64,000 bases of DNA from Calliopum simillimum. Lineage: Eukaryota > Arthropoda > Insecta > Diptera > Lauxaniidae. The position numbers and the translations under genes were made by a program. The stretch lies in assembly GCA_951812925.1 (NCBI GenBank), contig OX638370.1, positions 121,782,897 through 121,846,896 on the forward strand, written 5' to 3'. The notes beneath the pieces are model-generated. The model did no database searches. It saw nothing but the letters and a program-made list of their open reading frames with translations, and had not been told where the DNA came from. This document shows positions 10,665 through 22,429 of this stretch, one piece after another (positions within the stretch are counted from its first letter, which is position 1; every line of letters begins with the position of its first letter).

Positions 10665-12653
10665 ATAGACTAAAAGCCAGCGCTTGGCTGACCCTCCTCA
10701 TAGTATCAAAGCTGAATTTTTTTGTGAGTGTTCTTCCAATAGTAGGTATGAACTTCTGTTCAAGTGAATTCCTGAGAGGTGGTGCCTACGTGAGATATCG
10801 GGCGCAAAAGGTCGAGAAAAACAGTTTTTGGCAAATATCTCGCTAACGGTTTTATCTACAAAAAAAATAACTTCCACAATTTTGTAGCTCATTAAATTTC
10901 ATATCGAAAAGTGCTGTAAATTGTTTTCGCACGACCTATAGTTTAGGATATATGGTCCAGTGAAATTAGACTTTCCAACCCAACATATAAAATCCATAAT
11001 TTTTTTTCTTCTAGTCGGCCTATTTTTTAGTTTCAATTATGCACCAAAATTCGAGACCGATTTCACTGTCGTACAAAAAATTATTCAGGCGCAAAGGTCG
11101 AGAAAATTAGTATCTCGCTAACGCTTATTTCCACAAAAAAATGGTGCTCTACAATTTTGTAGCTCAGAAAATTTCATATCAAAAAGTGGTGCAAATTATT
11201 TTCGTACGACCCACAGTTTAGAAGATATCCTATTTTAAGGTATTTTCCGCATACAAGTGTACATAGTAATATGAGTGTTGATTTTCAAAGTGCTATAACT
11301 ACGCCTACGTCATAGTATCATGGTTGAATTTTTTTGTGGCTATTTTTGCAGTAGTGGGTATCAACTTTTGTTTTAGTCAAACCGTGAGAGGTGGTGCCTT
11401 CGCGAGATATCGATCATAGTTATAGTAATTTCAAAATCAATTTTCAAAAAACTGATTTTCTTGACTTTTGCACCCGATATCTCACGAAGGCACCACCTCT
11501 CACGGTTTGACTGAAACAAAAGTCAGTACCCACTATTGGAAGAATACCCACAAAAAAATGCAGCCATGATACCATGACGTAGGCATAGTTATAGTAATTT
11601 CAAAATCAATTTTCAAAAAACTGATTTTCACGACTTTTGCACCCGATATCTCAGGAAGGCACCACCTCTCACGGTTTGACTGAAACAAAAGTCAGTATTC
11701 ACTATTGGGAAAATACCCACAAAAAAATGCAGCCATGATACCATGACGTAGGCATAGTTATAGTAATTTCAAAATCAATTTTCAAAAACTGATTTTCTCG
11801 ACTTTTGCACCCGATATCTCACGAAGGCACCACCTCTCACGGTTTGACTGAAACAAAAGTCAGTACCCACTATTGGAAAAATACCCACAAAAAAATGCAG
11901 CCATGATACCATGACGTAGGCATAGTTACAGTAATTTCAAAATCAACTTTCAAAAAACTGATTTTTTCTACCTTTTGCACCCGATATTTCGCGAAGGCAC
12001 CACCTCTCACGATTTAACTAAAACAAAAGTTAGAATTCCTTATTAGAAGAATACCCACAAAAAAATTCAGCCATGATTCTATGAATAGGATATCTCCTAA
12101 ACTGTGGGTCGTACGAAAATAACTTGCACCACTTTTTGATATGAAATTTTCTGAGCTACAAAATTGTGGAGCACCATTTTTTTGTGGAAATAAGCGTTAG
12201 CGAGATACTAATTTTCTCGACCTTTGCGCCTGAATAACATTTGTACGACAGTGAAATCGGTCTCGAACTTTGGTGCATAATATGAAACTAAAAAATAGGT
12301 CGACTAGAAGAATAAAAATTATGGATTTTATATGTTGGGTTGGAAAGTCTTATTTCACTGGACCATATCTCCTAAACTATAGGTCGTGCGAAAACAATTT
12401 GTGCCACTTTTCGATATGAAATTTAATGAGCTACAAAATTGTGGAAGTTAATTTTTTTGTAGATATAACCGTTAGCGAGATATTTGCAAAAAACTGTTTT
12501 TCTCGACCTTTTGCGCCCGATATCTCACGTAGGCACCACCTCTCAGGAATTCACTAGAACAGAAGTTCATACCTACTATTGGAAGAACACTCACAAAAAA
12601 ATTCAGCTTTGATACTATGAGGAGGGTCAGCCAAGCGCTGGCTCTCCGTCTAT
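10665..12653. mobile_element. 2-kb foldback element with internal tandem repeats
   Basis: The outer ends are inverted: AGCCAGCGCTTGGCTGACCC near 10675 and its complement ending at 12643. The inversion extends inward for several hundred bp through ATCTCACGTAGGCACCACC, an AACGGTTA block, a GTAGCTCA..AAATTTCATAT block and an ACCTATAGTTTAGG block. The centre holds four direct ~169-bp repeats (11415-12085). Long arms plus internal direct repeats recall Drosophila FB/Galileo foldbacks. No transposase frame was seen. Confidence 0.8.
11415..12085. repeat. Four-copy ~169-bp tandem repeat inside the foldback
   Basis: Starts of the CATAGTTATAGTAATTTC landmark at 11415, 11584, 11753 and 11921 give periods of 169, 169 and 168 bp. 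Each copy carries the CACCCGATATCTCACGAAGG and CACCACCTCTCACGGTTTG blocks. A single inverted copy at about 11281-11410 joins the array to the left arm. Confidence 0.85.
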
Positions 12654-12778
12654 AAAATTTTTTTTTTTTTATTGACACAAATGGTTTCAAAAGTACATAA
12701 AACATTATTTCTACTACGTATATTACAAAAACACATATTTTGAAGATAAATAAAAAAATCGTTATACATGGGACTTAA

Positions 12779-13373
12779 GGGGACATTCGCTTTTGTAATT
12801 GAAAACAAAAAAACACTTTTTAAAAATTTTATTATGAAAAAACTGTTATATTTATTGACAAAATTTCTTTTGAACATTGTTAAGTATTGTCCAAAAAATA
12901 TGAAAAAAAATTTATTTTTTTATTTTTAGTTTCCCTTGGCTGCTGTAGAAGCATTCGATTACTCATAAAAAATACTAAACAATAAGCCTCTGAAAGTTTT
13001 AAAAAATAGTTAAGTCCCTCAATTTTTTCGCATTTTTCATAAATATTCGTACAAAAACTTCAAAACATAAAAAAGTATGAATTTTAAAGACTTATTGTAT
13101 AGGTTTGAGCCTCAAGAATAAAATCCACTTTGAATTTTTCAAAAATCTGTTACAGGAGGTCTAAAATATTTCCTACCGTTTAAAAAGTACCTTTGGATGG
13201 CGCCCTCTACAGCAGCCAAGGTAAACTAAAAATAAAAAAATTTTTTTTTTTCATATTTCTTAAACAGCGTTTAACAATGTCCAAAAGAAATTTTGTCAAT
13301 AACCATAATAGTTTTTTCATAATAAAATTTTTAAAAAGTGTTTTTCTTTTCAATTACAAAAGCGAATGTCCCC
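12779..13373. mobile_element. TTAA-flanked TIR element (~595 bp, ~195-bp TIRs)
   Basis: The ends read TTAA-GGGGACATTCGCTTTT and its exact complement, with TTAA at 12775-12778 and 13374-13377. Terminal inverted repeats run about 195 bp with few mismatches (to the CTTGGCTGCTGTAGA block), leaving a ~210-bp centre without coding capacity. TTAA duplication is the habit of piggyBac and Kolobok transposases. The 5'-GGGG terminus is not the usual piggyBac CCC, so Kolobok-like mobilisation is at least as likely. Confidence 0.75.
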
Positions 13374-13484
13374 TTAAGAAAATCGTCCTAAGCACCTGGT
13401 TTTTAGCAAAACTATAAAGTTTACAACAAATCTGATATCATTTTTGAGCTCAGCAGCCCCAAATTATTTAAAGTACCAAATTTC

Positions 13485-13600
13485 ATCGATATCCAACCAC
13501 TTCTTCTAATTTTGACCATTTTTTGTATGAGCTCAACGCACTGTGTGCCATTCGTCAAAGCTACCGTCTTTGGCTACTACAAACCCTAAAAAATTGCTCC
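13485..13600 (-). repeat. Inverted relative of the 9820-10000 segment
   Basis: On the minus strand this reads GGGTTTGTAGTAG, then TAGCTTTGACGAAT, then CACACAGTGCGTTGAGCTCA. The same blocks occur in the same order at 9820-9990, interrupted there by the 92-bp hairpin. The similarity is partial. Confidence 0.45.
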
Positions 13601-13644
13601 AGTGCTTCTTGGCGTCTCTTGGTTATATATCTCTTCGATAGCAT

Positions 13645-13960
13645 TAAAAAAATTTAACCAAAAAACTTAAATCAAAAATACCAACTAAAAAAATTAACAA
13701 GAAAATATAATGAATAGTAATAAAAATAGTAGTAAAAATAGTAATAAAAATAGTAGTAAAAATAGTAGTAAAAGCAATAGTAAAAAATAGTAGTAAGAAA
13801 TAGTATGACGATGGCAGTACATATATATCATCATTAAAAAACTTAAATCAAAATTACTAACTAAAAAAATAAACAAGAAAATACAATAAATAGTAGTAAA
13901 AATAGTAAATAAAAAGCATTAAAAAAATTTGATCAAAAATACTAACTAAAAATTATGATT
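13645..13960. repeat. (AATAGTAGTAAA)n composite repeat
   Basis: Two larger units, each an AATACTAACTAAAAAAATTA-like leader, AACAAGAAAATA and then AATAGTAGTAAA microsatellite. The same leader-microsatellite combination occurs at 9740-9800, so these are direct copies of one dispersed repeat. Confidence 0.7.
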
Positions 13961-14113
13961 CAAAAACATATTATGCACTAGCTAAGTAAAAGCACTGCAT
14001 ATCATGAAGTCAAAGTGTAAAACTTTAAAAAAGCAATTATTTTAAGAGTAATAGTTTAATTTAGTATTAAAACACCTGCCCATTACATTACACGTTTACG
14101 CATTTTCACTTAC

Positions 14114-14260
14114 TTTCTACACCATTAATATTAATGGTGCGACCGTCATCTCGACGCCACTCAACATGCGGCAAAGGATTCCCGGTAGCACCACAGCTGA
14201 TGTTCAATGTCTTTCCCTCTTCGACAATCAGAGTGCGTTGTATGTGCGGCGCATTGGCAT
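14114..14260 (-). CDS. Colmedin-like exon 6 (seen): first half of Ig domain 1
   Basis: 147 bp, phase 1 at both ends, acceptor TCTGCAG and donor GTAAGT. It encodes HIQRTLIVEEGKTLNISCGA, TGNPLPHVEWRRDDGRTIN and INGVE. It has the canonical first Cys (ISC), the core Trp (VEW) and the G-N-P-x-P linker of I-set Ig domains. It continues into exon 7, which provides the second Cys. NIS is a potential N-glycosylation site. The start DANAPHI directly follows the collagen exons. Confidence 0.92.
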
Positions 14261-16349
14261 CTGCAGAGTTGAGAAAACAAAAGAAAAATACAAACCATTG
14301 AAAATACCAATTTTCCACAAAAGTTCTTTAAGTAGCAGCAACAGCATACAGTGGATCAACACCCTACTGACGGTGGCAACCATATAAGGTAGTGCATGTG
14401 CAACTACGACCTATGATAAACACACCGTTGAACAACTTCAAAAACTCATAACTTGATGATTGTAAAATATACCACGATTTTGAGGATCGGTAAATAATTA
14501 TAATAAAATTTACTTTTAAATAAAAATATTTAAAAAATAAAAAGAGCGCTCCAAGAACCAAATTTGCTTAACCCTTTAGCGACCAGGTCTACGTACTCGC
14601 AAGGGTTTCAAAATAAAAATACGACAAACTCGTAGTAATGAGAGTTAATAAAAATTTCAGTCAAGCAAATAGAAAAAAAAAATTTTTTCAGTGTATTTTT
14701 TTTTTTTTTTTTCAAAAGCTGCACTCTTCTGCACTAATCCTTTTATGCATTTTGCCTTGTGCCTTTATTGGTGTTTTTACTAAAACACATTGAACAGTAA
14801 GCTCGAACCAACAACGTCATCTGAATCAAACTTATTAGTAAGAAATAAATTAATTATTATTTTTAAGTTATTCTTGAATGCTTCAAAACTTTTAGCACTT
14901 TTTCATATTAAATAGTTGCTTCATTGACCCACAGTGCCTTGAAAAATGTGGCGAAGAAAATCAGTGCAAAAGTCGACAATTGCAGCATGTCGTTCGTTAA
15001 CAAATGCAGCATTTACGCTTAATGAATGTCTCAATAATGGTACATTGAATGGACGAACATAGCACCAACCCCAAGGGTAGACAGACAACGCAAAACTCAT
15101 TTAATGGCTGTTGCACACACACACACTTGCAACGCGTGCAATATTTTCTAATTAACACGAATAGATTCCTTTGTTGCAATTCCTTGCACCTTGCTCCTTG
15201 TTCGAATACAAGTACTCATGCATTGCGGAGGAGCGATGCTACATGTTCGCATAGATTTTCACTAAATTGACTTTAAATGAATGTAGGATGTTCAGTTAAA
15301 ATGCGCAGGTAGATGGCACGGGTATTAGATTTCAATGGTGGGTTTCATCTTCTTCACGGTTTTTCTCATTAGCAATTATTGCAAAATGAATAAAAAATAT
15401 AAGTAATATGGTCATTGATGAAAGTTTTTTGTTTATATTGGAAATTTATTGAATATAAAGCATGTGTTAGTAATTAACGATAGAAAACTTTGACAAGGAT
15501 ATTAACTCTTTTCTTGTGCTATGAATTGTACATAAAGTAAAAAAGGTAATAATCTATCGTAATGCTTTTATATCACAAATCAAATTAAATTTCTCGGCAA
15601 CCTCTTCCAACAGTCGTTATTTTGAAGTAAAATATTTACATTCGAGTTCGGCAAAATTGTTGGAAAGTCTTTTAACTTTTGTGCTAGATAACATTAATTT
15701 TGATTACAGCCCCCCCTCCCCACCTCCGTAAAATTGTAAAATTAACTTAAACCATTTTAGTTCAGAAATTTGATTTTAAAATATTTCAAAAGTCACAACT
15801 AAAATTGCAGTAACGTCAAGAAAACATCTGGTATTTCATTAAATTAATTCGAAACGAAATGTTTTCATTTAATTTGTTAAATTGCAATGAAAACACAAAG
15901 CCAAAAATTCCTCCTCCAACTGTCAGAACACTTGAATACAACTTTCAACAATTAAACGTGATAGTGGAGCCATCGTGTTAGGCCCCACTTTGCACTTTGT
16001 GCAGATAGAACGCTTTTAAAATGTCAGTCATACCACCCACACGGATTCAAATGCGTCACACCCAAACTCATTAAGCAACAAATTACTAATTGCGAAATGA
16101 GCAACATTTAAATTCAGCAGCAACATGCAGCCAGTCAACGCCACATTACACATGCAACAAATTGCGAATTTCACGCATTGTTCTTGCAGCAACAACTGTG
16201 CCGTGATGCCAAATGGCAACGTACGACATATACAGATGTACTTTTACAAGCGGCTGCCATTCGTGTGCAACATCCCCCCTTTTTTTCATTTTTTGGCAGC
16301 AACAGCAAAGCACTGCACTGGCAATTGCTTTTGATTAAATTGAACTTAC
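14261..16349. other. Intron between exons 6 and 5
   Basis: 2.1-kb intron. It contains a T-run near 14697-14712 and a short CA run near 15113-15124. No gene or transposon end was recognised. Confidence 0.6.
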
Positions 16350-16487
16350 CTGCTATGGACGGCGGTATAAGGAGATTATTTGAATAGCTGCCATTAACCA
16401 ATTGCACTTTCCATGTATTGGTGCCAGGTATACCGGGTGTGCCATTAGTGCCAGATTTACCAGGACGACCGCGGGGACCAGCAATAC
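16350..16487 (-). CDS. Colmedin-like exon 5 (seen): last collagen block
   Basis: 138 bp, phase 1 at both ends, acceptor TTTTTGCAG and donor GTAAGT. It encodes seven consecutive Gly-X-Y triplets (GIAGPRGRPGKSGTNGTPG, then IPG) followed by the non-collagen TNTWKVQLVNGSYSNNLLI. This marks the end of the triple helix and a link to the Ig domains. NGS is a potential N-glycosylation site. In the family the collagen stretch trimerises the ectodomain. Confidence 0.9.
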
Positions 16488-17119
16488 CTGCAAAAATGTA
16501 AGTAAATAAATGAATGCTAAATACAAAAAAAACTGAATTTAAGGGCAGGATATAAAGTGGTTGTTTACGCGCTGCTTTTTGCACTGCCAAATTGTACAAA
16601 TTCTACAGTGTGGTGCAACAAATGCAGCATAACGTAATTTCACTGCAAGAAACATTTTAAGCTGCAAAAGCAAAAGACTGCCAAATCACAGGCTTTAAAT
16701 TTTCCGCATGAATTAAATCGATATTGCATTAAATTTAATTAATTATACAAATATTGTCTGCATTTTAATTATTTATTTGGCAATGACAGCCCACACGTGT
16801 CGCAATTCTTTTGCACACCTACACAATATACATACGTATGATTGTCACACCTACACGTGCATGTATGTATATCGTTAAAACGCCTACTTCGTTCGAAAGA
16901 TTTTTAGCTGTTAATGCATTTTGTAAATCCAACAGCTGTCAATTTCAGCTGTCTGACTGCCTGCAGGACTGTGCAATTGACAGCTTGTCATAATTAATTC
17001 AAATCATAATCAACAAAAAGATTTTAAGATTTGCTTGTAAGTATGTATGTAAATGGCTTGAGGTTTATGTTAATGTGGGTAGTTGGTTAAAATGTTCACT
17101 TTGAAAAACTGAAAATTTG
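16488..17119. other. Intronic sequence without recognised feature
   Basis: AT-rich, with CATACGTATG/TGTATGTATAT-type short repeats near 16830-16875 and 17038-17052. Nothing else was supported. Confidence 0.5.
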
Positions 17120-17480
17120 TTTTGCACCTTTAATAATTTTTTAATTTTCTCAATATTTCTTAACATTTTCCAACACTGTCAAAATTTTTCAATGATATTC
17201 GATTTTTAAATTTTTTTTTTGTGAATTTTTAACTTCATCAACTTTTTTTACATCTTTTAGAATTTTCAAATTTCTCAATAACTCTTGATTTTCTTAACTT
17301 TACAAAAAACATTTGTAGAACCTTTACGCTTGCAAAAATTTAATTTCCAATTTTCAAACGTTTGGAGAACGATTATTTTTTAGAATTTTCACAATTGATT
17401 TGTAAGGTTAAAATTAGAAAATATTTATTTCCAAATGTTTTCATAATCGTTTTCCAAACGTACGAAAATTTCTTATTTTA
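17120..17480 (+). repeat. Decayed TTTTTCAACATTT-type array
   Basis: Loose tandem CAATATTTCTTAACATTTTC wording of the same style as the large array at 47480-49330, with much lower order. Confidence 0.45.
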
Positions 17481-17490
17481 TTTTTTCAAT

Positions 17491-17588
17491 GCCTTATCGA
17501 GCATAGTAGGAGTTCAGAGTTGATAAGATTGTCGACTCTAAACTTGGAGGTAATAGGTTCGATTCGCAGTAGACATAAAGTTTTTTTA
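17491..17588 (+). other. tRNA-like sequence (Pol III B box), SINE head or tRNA pseudogene
   Basis: AGCATAGTAGGAGTT resembles a decayed A box. GGTTCGATTCG (17556-17566) is a near-perfect Pol III B box about 55 bp downstream, and a TTTTTTT tract (17581-17587) could end transcription. The arms do not close into a convincing cloverleaf, so a tRNA-derived SINE remnant is more likely than a working tRNA. Confidence 0.4.
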
Positions 17589-18849
17589 TTATTTAATATA
17601 AAAATATTTGGCAAATGTTATTTAATAAACTTATAAAAAAATTTAAAAAACACTTACAAAATGTTTATAAAAAAATTTAAAAAACAATTTTAAAATGTTG
17701 TACAAAAACATTTGGAAAATTTTATATAAAAACATTTATAATAAGCTTTTTCCAAATGTTTTTCTTAAGTTTACTATGAAGGTTTCAATTTCGACTACAC
17801 TGGTTAACAAATGAATTATTTTTCCCGTGATCTATAAAATTTCTACATAAAATAACTCTCTGATTATGAAAAAAACTTTTTTTTTTCTATGGATAAATAC
17901 TCAATAAATAACAATGTATGAAGTCATTGAACTTTAACAAAAAAAAACATTTAAGTCTTCAAAAGTTGTTACACATTAATGTTGGCCAACAGTTTCATTC
18001 GATACATTAAAACTTGTTGACTTACAGTAAAATTATTTAAATAAATAAATAAATATTTAACAAGTTTAATCTTTTTGCAGCAACAAGTTATGCAAAATTC
18101 TCGTTAAAAGTTACAAAGTAACATACAGAACTCAGAGCAGAACAACACCAACAACCTTAAAAATATCAAGTTGACATGACTGAGTAACAGATAGAACTTA
18201 CATACGTACTAGAGGTACAGAGAGGTACTCGTACTCGGTACTTTGTCACTTTGCAATTCAAATTTCCTTGAAAGTTTTTCGGAAAATTTTTAAACTTTAG
18301 AGCTACTGTTGCTTACAGCAGCAAACATCCAAAAGGCAAGTACACACATGCATAAATGCGACACACACACACACATGGACGTAAGGATATACAAGTGTGC
18401 CGTTAACTTAATTTGAAAAGTTTTCCTTTTCCGTTGCTAATCCTCTGTTTTATAACAATAAAGTCAGTTACATTGTAGCAAAAGAGTACAACAACAATGG
18501 CAACAGCAACAATAAAAATGTACCAGCTGTCAGCAATTGTCACTTAATTAATTTTCATAAGTCTTTCGTCATCATCAATGTCAACGTCATCATTACTGCT
18601 GCTGTTGCAGTTGTTGTTTTTGTTGCAACAACAACAATGCTCATCAGTTTCACTTCCGTGGTTTTTGGTTGTCGCTGCATTTTGGGTTGCATTTTACAGT
18701 TCGTTTAACTGGAAATCGATGAATTTTTCATGCAACACAGCAAAATAAAGATGTTGCATGACTCTATTTGTGTGTGTGTTGCATTTTTGGGATTAGTATG
18801 CAGGTCTTTAAGCCATTTAAATTGAAAATTGCTTAAAAGTCAACATAAT
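17589..18849. other. Intronic sequence, minor repeats only
   Basis: Contains diverged TTTATAAAAAAATTTAAAAAAC repetitions (17620-17700), a short CA run near 18362-18376 and CAACAA/GTTGTT patches. No exon or transposon boundary was found. Confidence 0.5.
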
Positions 18850-19160
18850 TTTAAATGAACGTTAAAAAATCGAAATGTTGACAATGTTGAAAAACGATTC
18901 TAACGTTGAAAACGGTTGATAATGCTAAAAAATATTGATCGAAAAATATTGCAAAAATTTGAGAAATTTTGAAAAACTGGAAAAATTTTGAAAATGTCTT
19001 AAGTCTTAGTCTAACAAGTGTTGGTAAAATCGAAAAATCTTGCTAAAGCTGGAAAATGTTTTGTGAAATACAAAAATGTTGAACAAAGTGGAAAATACAT
19101 TGAAAAATGCTGATGAAATCAAAAAATGATGATAAGGCTGAAAAATTTGGAAAAAAAGTT
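18850..19160 (-). repeat. Decayed AAAAATGTTGAAAA-type array
   Basis: Quasi-tandem GTTGAAAAACG, ATATTGATCGAAAAATATTG and GAAAAATTTTGAAAATG units, the reverse-complement style of the 47480-49330 array. A few further units occur at 19980-20120. Confidence 0.5.
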
Positions 19161-19399
19161 TTGATAATGTCACCTTAATACTACAACTAGGTAACTCCTA
19201 AATTATCATTTATGAGTTAAGTAACCTATGGTAATCATCTTGGTTTCATGCAAAATCTGCTTTAACCAAAGCGCTTTATGGTGGCATCATTGTATAGTAA
19301 TTAGAAAAAAAAACAAAAACAAAACTAGGAAAGTCCAAAATCAAAGTAACTTAAATTTCCAAAAATCATTTAATTGATTTTTCTCAAAACTAGAAAATT

Positions 19400-19975
19400 G
19401 GACCAACCTACATAGCTGTAAAGAGGTTCTATACGTGCTGTCGTAGACGGTTTCACATCTAATGAATACTCCATTAACGCTGGAGTTCCACAGGGTTCGG
19501 TCCTATCCCCGTCTCTTCTTCTTGTTTTCATCGATGACCTTCTGTCATCGACCATTAATCATTCTTCAGATGCTTTGGAGCTGCCAGAATTCAACGTCGT
19601 GCGATGATTGAGGATGCAGATGTTGTATCTTCTTTTGATTCTCTTGAACACCTTCGTAACGTTGGGTGTGTTTCTTATATACATCATGGGATTTATGGAC
19701 TGGTTCCGTCAGTTCGTATATTTTTTCCCATCCCTATTGCGTTGGAACGGTGTTTAATAGAATAGGGAAAATTCGTTCTTTGGTCGCACGATTAAGTTGT
19801 GGAATAATCTACATGCGAGCGCTTTCCCCTATAGGTAGATTTAAGAAAAATATTCATCGACACTACTCTTTTACTGCCCCAACCCTTTAACCTATTTCCT
19901 TTCTACAAATCAACACGGTGCATTACATTTATAGGGGCTATCCCCGAGCGTTGCTTTACGTAATAAAAAAAAAAA
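19400..19975 (+). pseudogene. Truncated LINE: RT fragment joined to C-terminal fragment
   Basis: RT motif wording NAGVPQGSVLSPSLLLVFID (near 19475-19535) is followed directly by a C-terminal region (RIQRRAM, SSFDSLEHLRNVGCVSYI) and a 3' end with a TAATAAAAAAAAAAATAA tail. The catalytic xxDD block between them is missing, so an internal deletion joined the parts. It runs opposite to the host gene. The family differs from the 1360-5999 LINE (different RT wording) and looks jockey/CR1-like. Confidence 0.72.
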
Positions 19976-20139
19976 TAAATTAAAAAAATATTTTGAAAAG
20001 AAACAAAAATGTTGCTAAAGTTACAAAATGTTCTTAAAACATGAAAAAATGCAGAAAGAGTTCAAAATAATCGAAACAAAACTAAAAACGTTGCTAGAGG
20101 TAAGAAATGTAGTTGAAAAATATTGAATAGTTTTCAAAA

Positions 20140-20500
20140 ATTAAATCCAAAACTGTAGGTATGTTGAGAAAGTTGTATGCAACGAGAATCGCTGATAAAA
20201 TTTAAAAATCTGCCTTAAGTCAATAAAAAAGCATAAAATGATATAAAAGCTATGAAATTGTCTCGCGAAAAGTTCCAACTGATAAATTCTTATGATTTCC
20301 AAAACCAGAGTGTATGAGTGGCCAAAAAAGGTCTGAAAAAGTTCTTCGACAAATGGTTTGAGCGCATGACGTCTGAAGAAATATATCTTAAAAAATGTCA
20401 AACTTTTCAACTCCTATAAAAATTTGCATCAGAAAACACTAAGTACACTAAATTTCAGAAACTTTTCGATTGAATTATATTGCTCAGTTTTCCCAAAATA
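20140..20500 (+). mobile_element. Internally deleted mariner copy
   Basis: The 5' part (GAAATTGTCTCGCGAAAAGT, then AAAACCAGAGTGTATGAGTG) and 3' part (CTTCGACAAATGGTTTGAGC, then GACGTCTGAAG) match the two ends of the longer mariner relic at 22430-23430. About 700 bp of the transposase body is absent. Together the pair shows one mariner family with a deletion derivative 2 kb away. Confidence 0.68.
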
Positions 20501-22429
20501 ATGGATTTCCACACACAGCCAGCCATTCAGCCAGACAGACGGACATGGCTATATCGACCCAGGAGGTGACGCTGATTAAGAATATATATATTTTTCTATG
20601 TCTGCCATGCCTCCTTCTCTGCCTTACAAACGGAAGGACAAAGTGAATATAAATACTCTGGATGTAGGGTATAAAAAAACTGAAATTTTCCAGTTAGTTC
20701 ATAAGTTACAGTGTTTTGGCCAACGAAAACACATGAAGCCACTGTCAACCTTACCGCAATACATGTATGTATGTACGTGCTTATGTTATACATATAAACC
20801 AAAATTTTGCCAATTAACAAACATGTCATCATATTATCATCGTCCGTATGTTCATGCATGATTTTTCTCACAAAAATCATAAAAAAAAATCAATATGGCT
20901 AAAACATTTCTATGTCAAATGATTGATGTTTTCAGGCAAGAACGCCCAGCAAGTTAGTGATAAATAAGCGGATTTCATATTCAAACGTTCGAAAAACAGC
21001 AAAAAGGAAGGAAGCCAATGGGAAATTTGCAAGGTTTCAACGACAACTTCCGAACATTTCCGCAAATTTATGTAAAATGTGAAATCTTTTGTAGGGGCAG
21101 GGGACTGCGCTCGGAAGGAAAACTTTTTTCTAACTTGAAGGCACGGCACTTAAAGTTAGGTCAAACTTAAAATTAAATTTGCATTTCAGCTAAAAGCATG
21201 TTGGCAAAGAGAACACGTGGGCTTTTAAATTTTAATTGAAAAATCAAAGCAGGCCAGTCATCGGTGTGCCATAGGGCACTCAAAATGTGAAAGGAAAAAA
21301 AAAAAAAAAAAAAAGAGCAAAAAAACTGCAGAAAGCACCAGGACTACTCCACATAACGAATGTGTAAATTTAAGGTAAATTAGATGCAAAGTTGAACGCG
21401 TTCAAGCATCAAATGGCAGCCTAACCAGCGGAGAAAATAAATCAATTACAAGTTAAAGTTAAAACCAAGTAGTGGGTAAACCAAGCATGGCCACCAACAA
21501 CAATACGCCCCGCACTCAAGCTGTCGACCCAGAAAAGGTAAAAGAAAACAATGAAGTATAAAATGCCAGCGAAACATAAAGATGAAGCCGATGAAAAAAA
21601 AACAGAATGCAATCCATTTCTGCTTTAAAATGTAAAAGAAACATTTAGCAGCGTGAGTGTGTAAGTGTGTCTGTTTTTTTATTTGCGATGGCAACTCTGC
21701 TTTAGCGATAACCCACTCTAGCTATAAATCACGCCAAAAAGTATAAAAAAAGGAACTTGAAAAGTAATTTAAATCGTAGCCAACAATGGCCAGTTTCAGT
21801 AGCAAAGTATAGGGAACTGTTGGAATTTTACAGATTGCTCACTTCAGCCTGTAGGATATGCTCTCAGAAGAGTTACTGAGGAATGAAGAAACAACAGAAA
21901 ACAGGCCAAGTTTGGAATTTACTGAAACGTCAGAGAAAATGCAAATAAACAACAATGAAAAAATGCCAGCTAAATAACGGATGAACCTCTAGACATACAA
22001 GCAAAAATAACCGGAAACAAAACAAATCTTGGAAAGCTAGAAAAAACAAACAAACCAAAAAAAAACCCATAAAACTCTCTTACTGTAAAGAAATTCCTGA
22101 AAATTTCTTTAAAGAAAACTTCAAGTTAATAAATAAAGACAAAAAAAATTCATATGTAATGGCAACTAGACCATGAAAAAATATCTCAAATTATAATACT
22201 TTTCAGCAAAGAGGCATAGTGTATTTGATAAGATAATGTCTGCATTCCTATCTAAATCATTCAAACGTTTTCGACCTTTTTTGAGTTTTTCAATATTTTT
22301 CAACCACGTAGCTTGCCTTTTAAGTTTCTAAAATATAGAACCCTTAGTGTTTTCCGGGGTGCAAATTTAAAAAGTTTGATATTTTTTAGGGCACGTTTTT
22401 TTAGACCTAATCTTTCGGTTCGCATTATA
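20501..22429. other. Intronic sequence without recognised gene
   Basis: Contains an A20 tract (21297-21316) and scattered A-rich runs. No exon, TIR pair or coding relic was found. Confidence 0.5.

Noticed and set aside
17491..17588. Functional tRNA gene
   Set aside because: B box is good but acceptor and anticodon stems do not pair convincingly.
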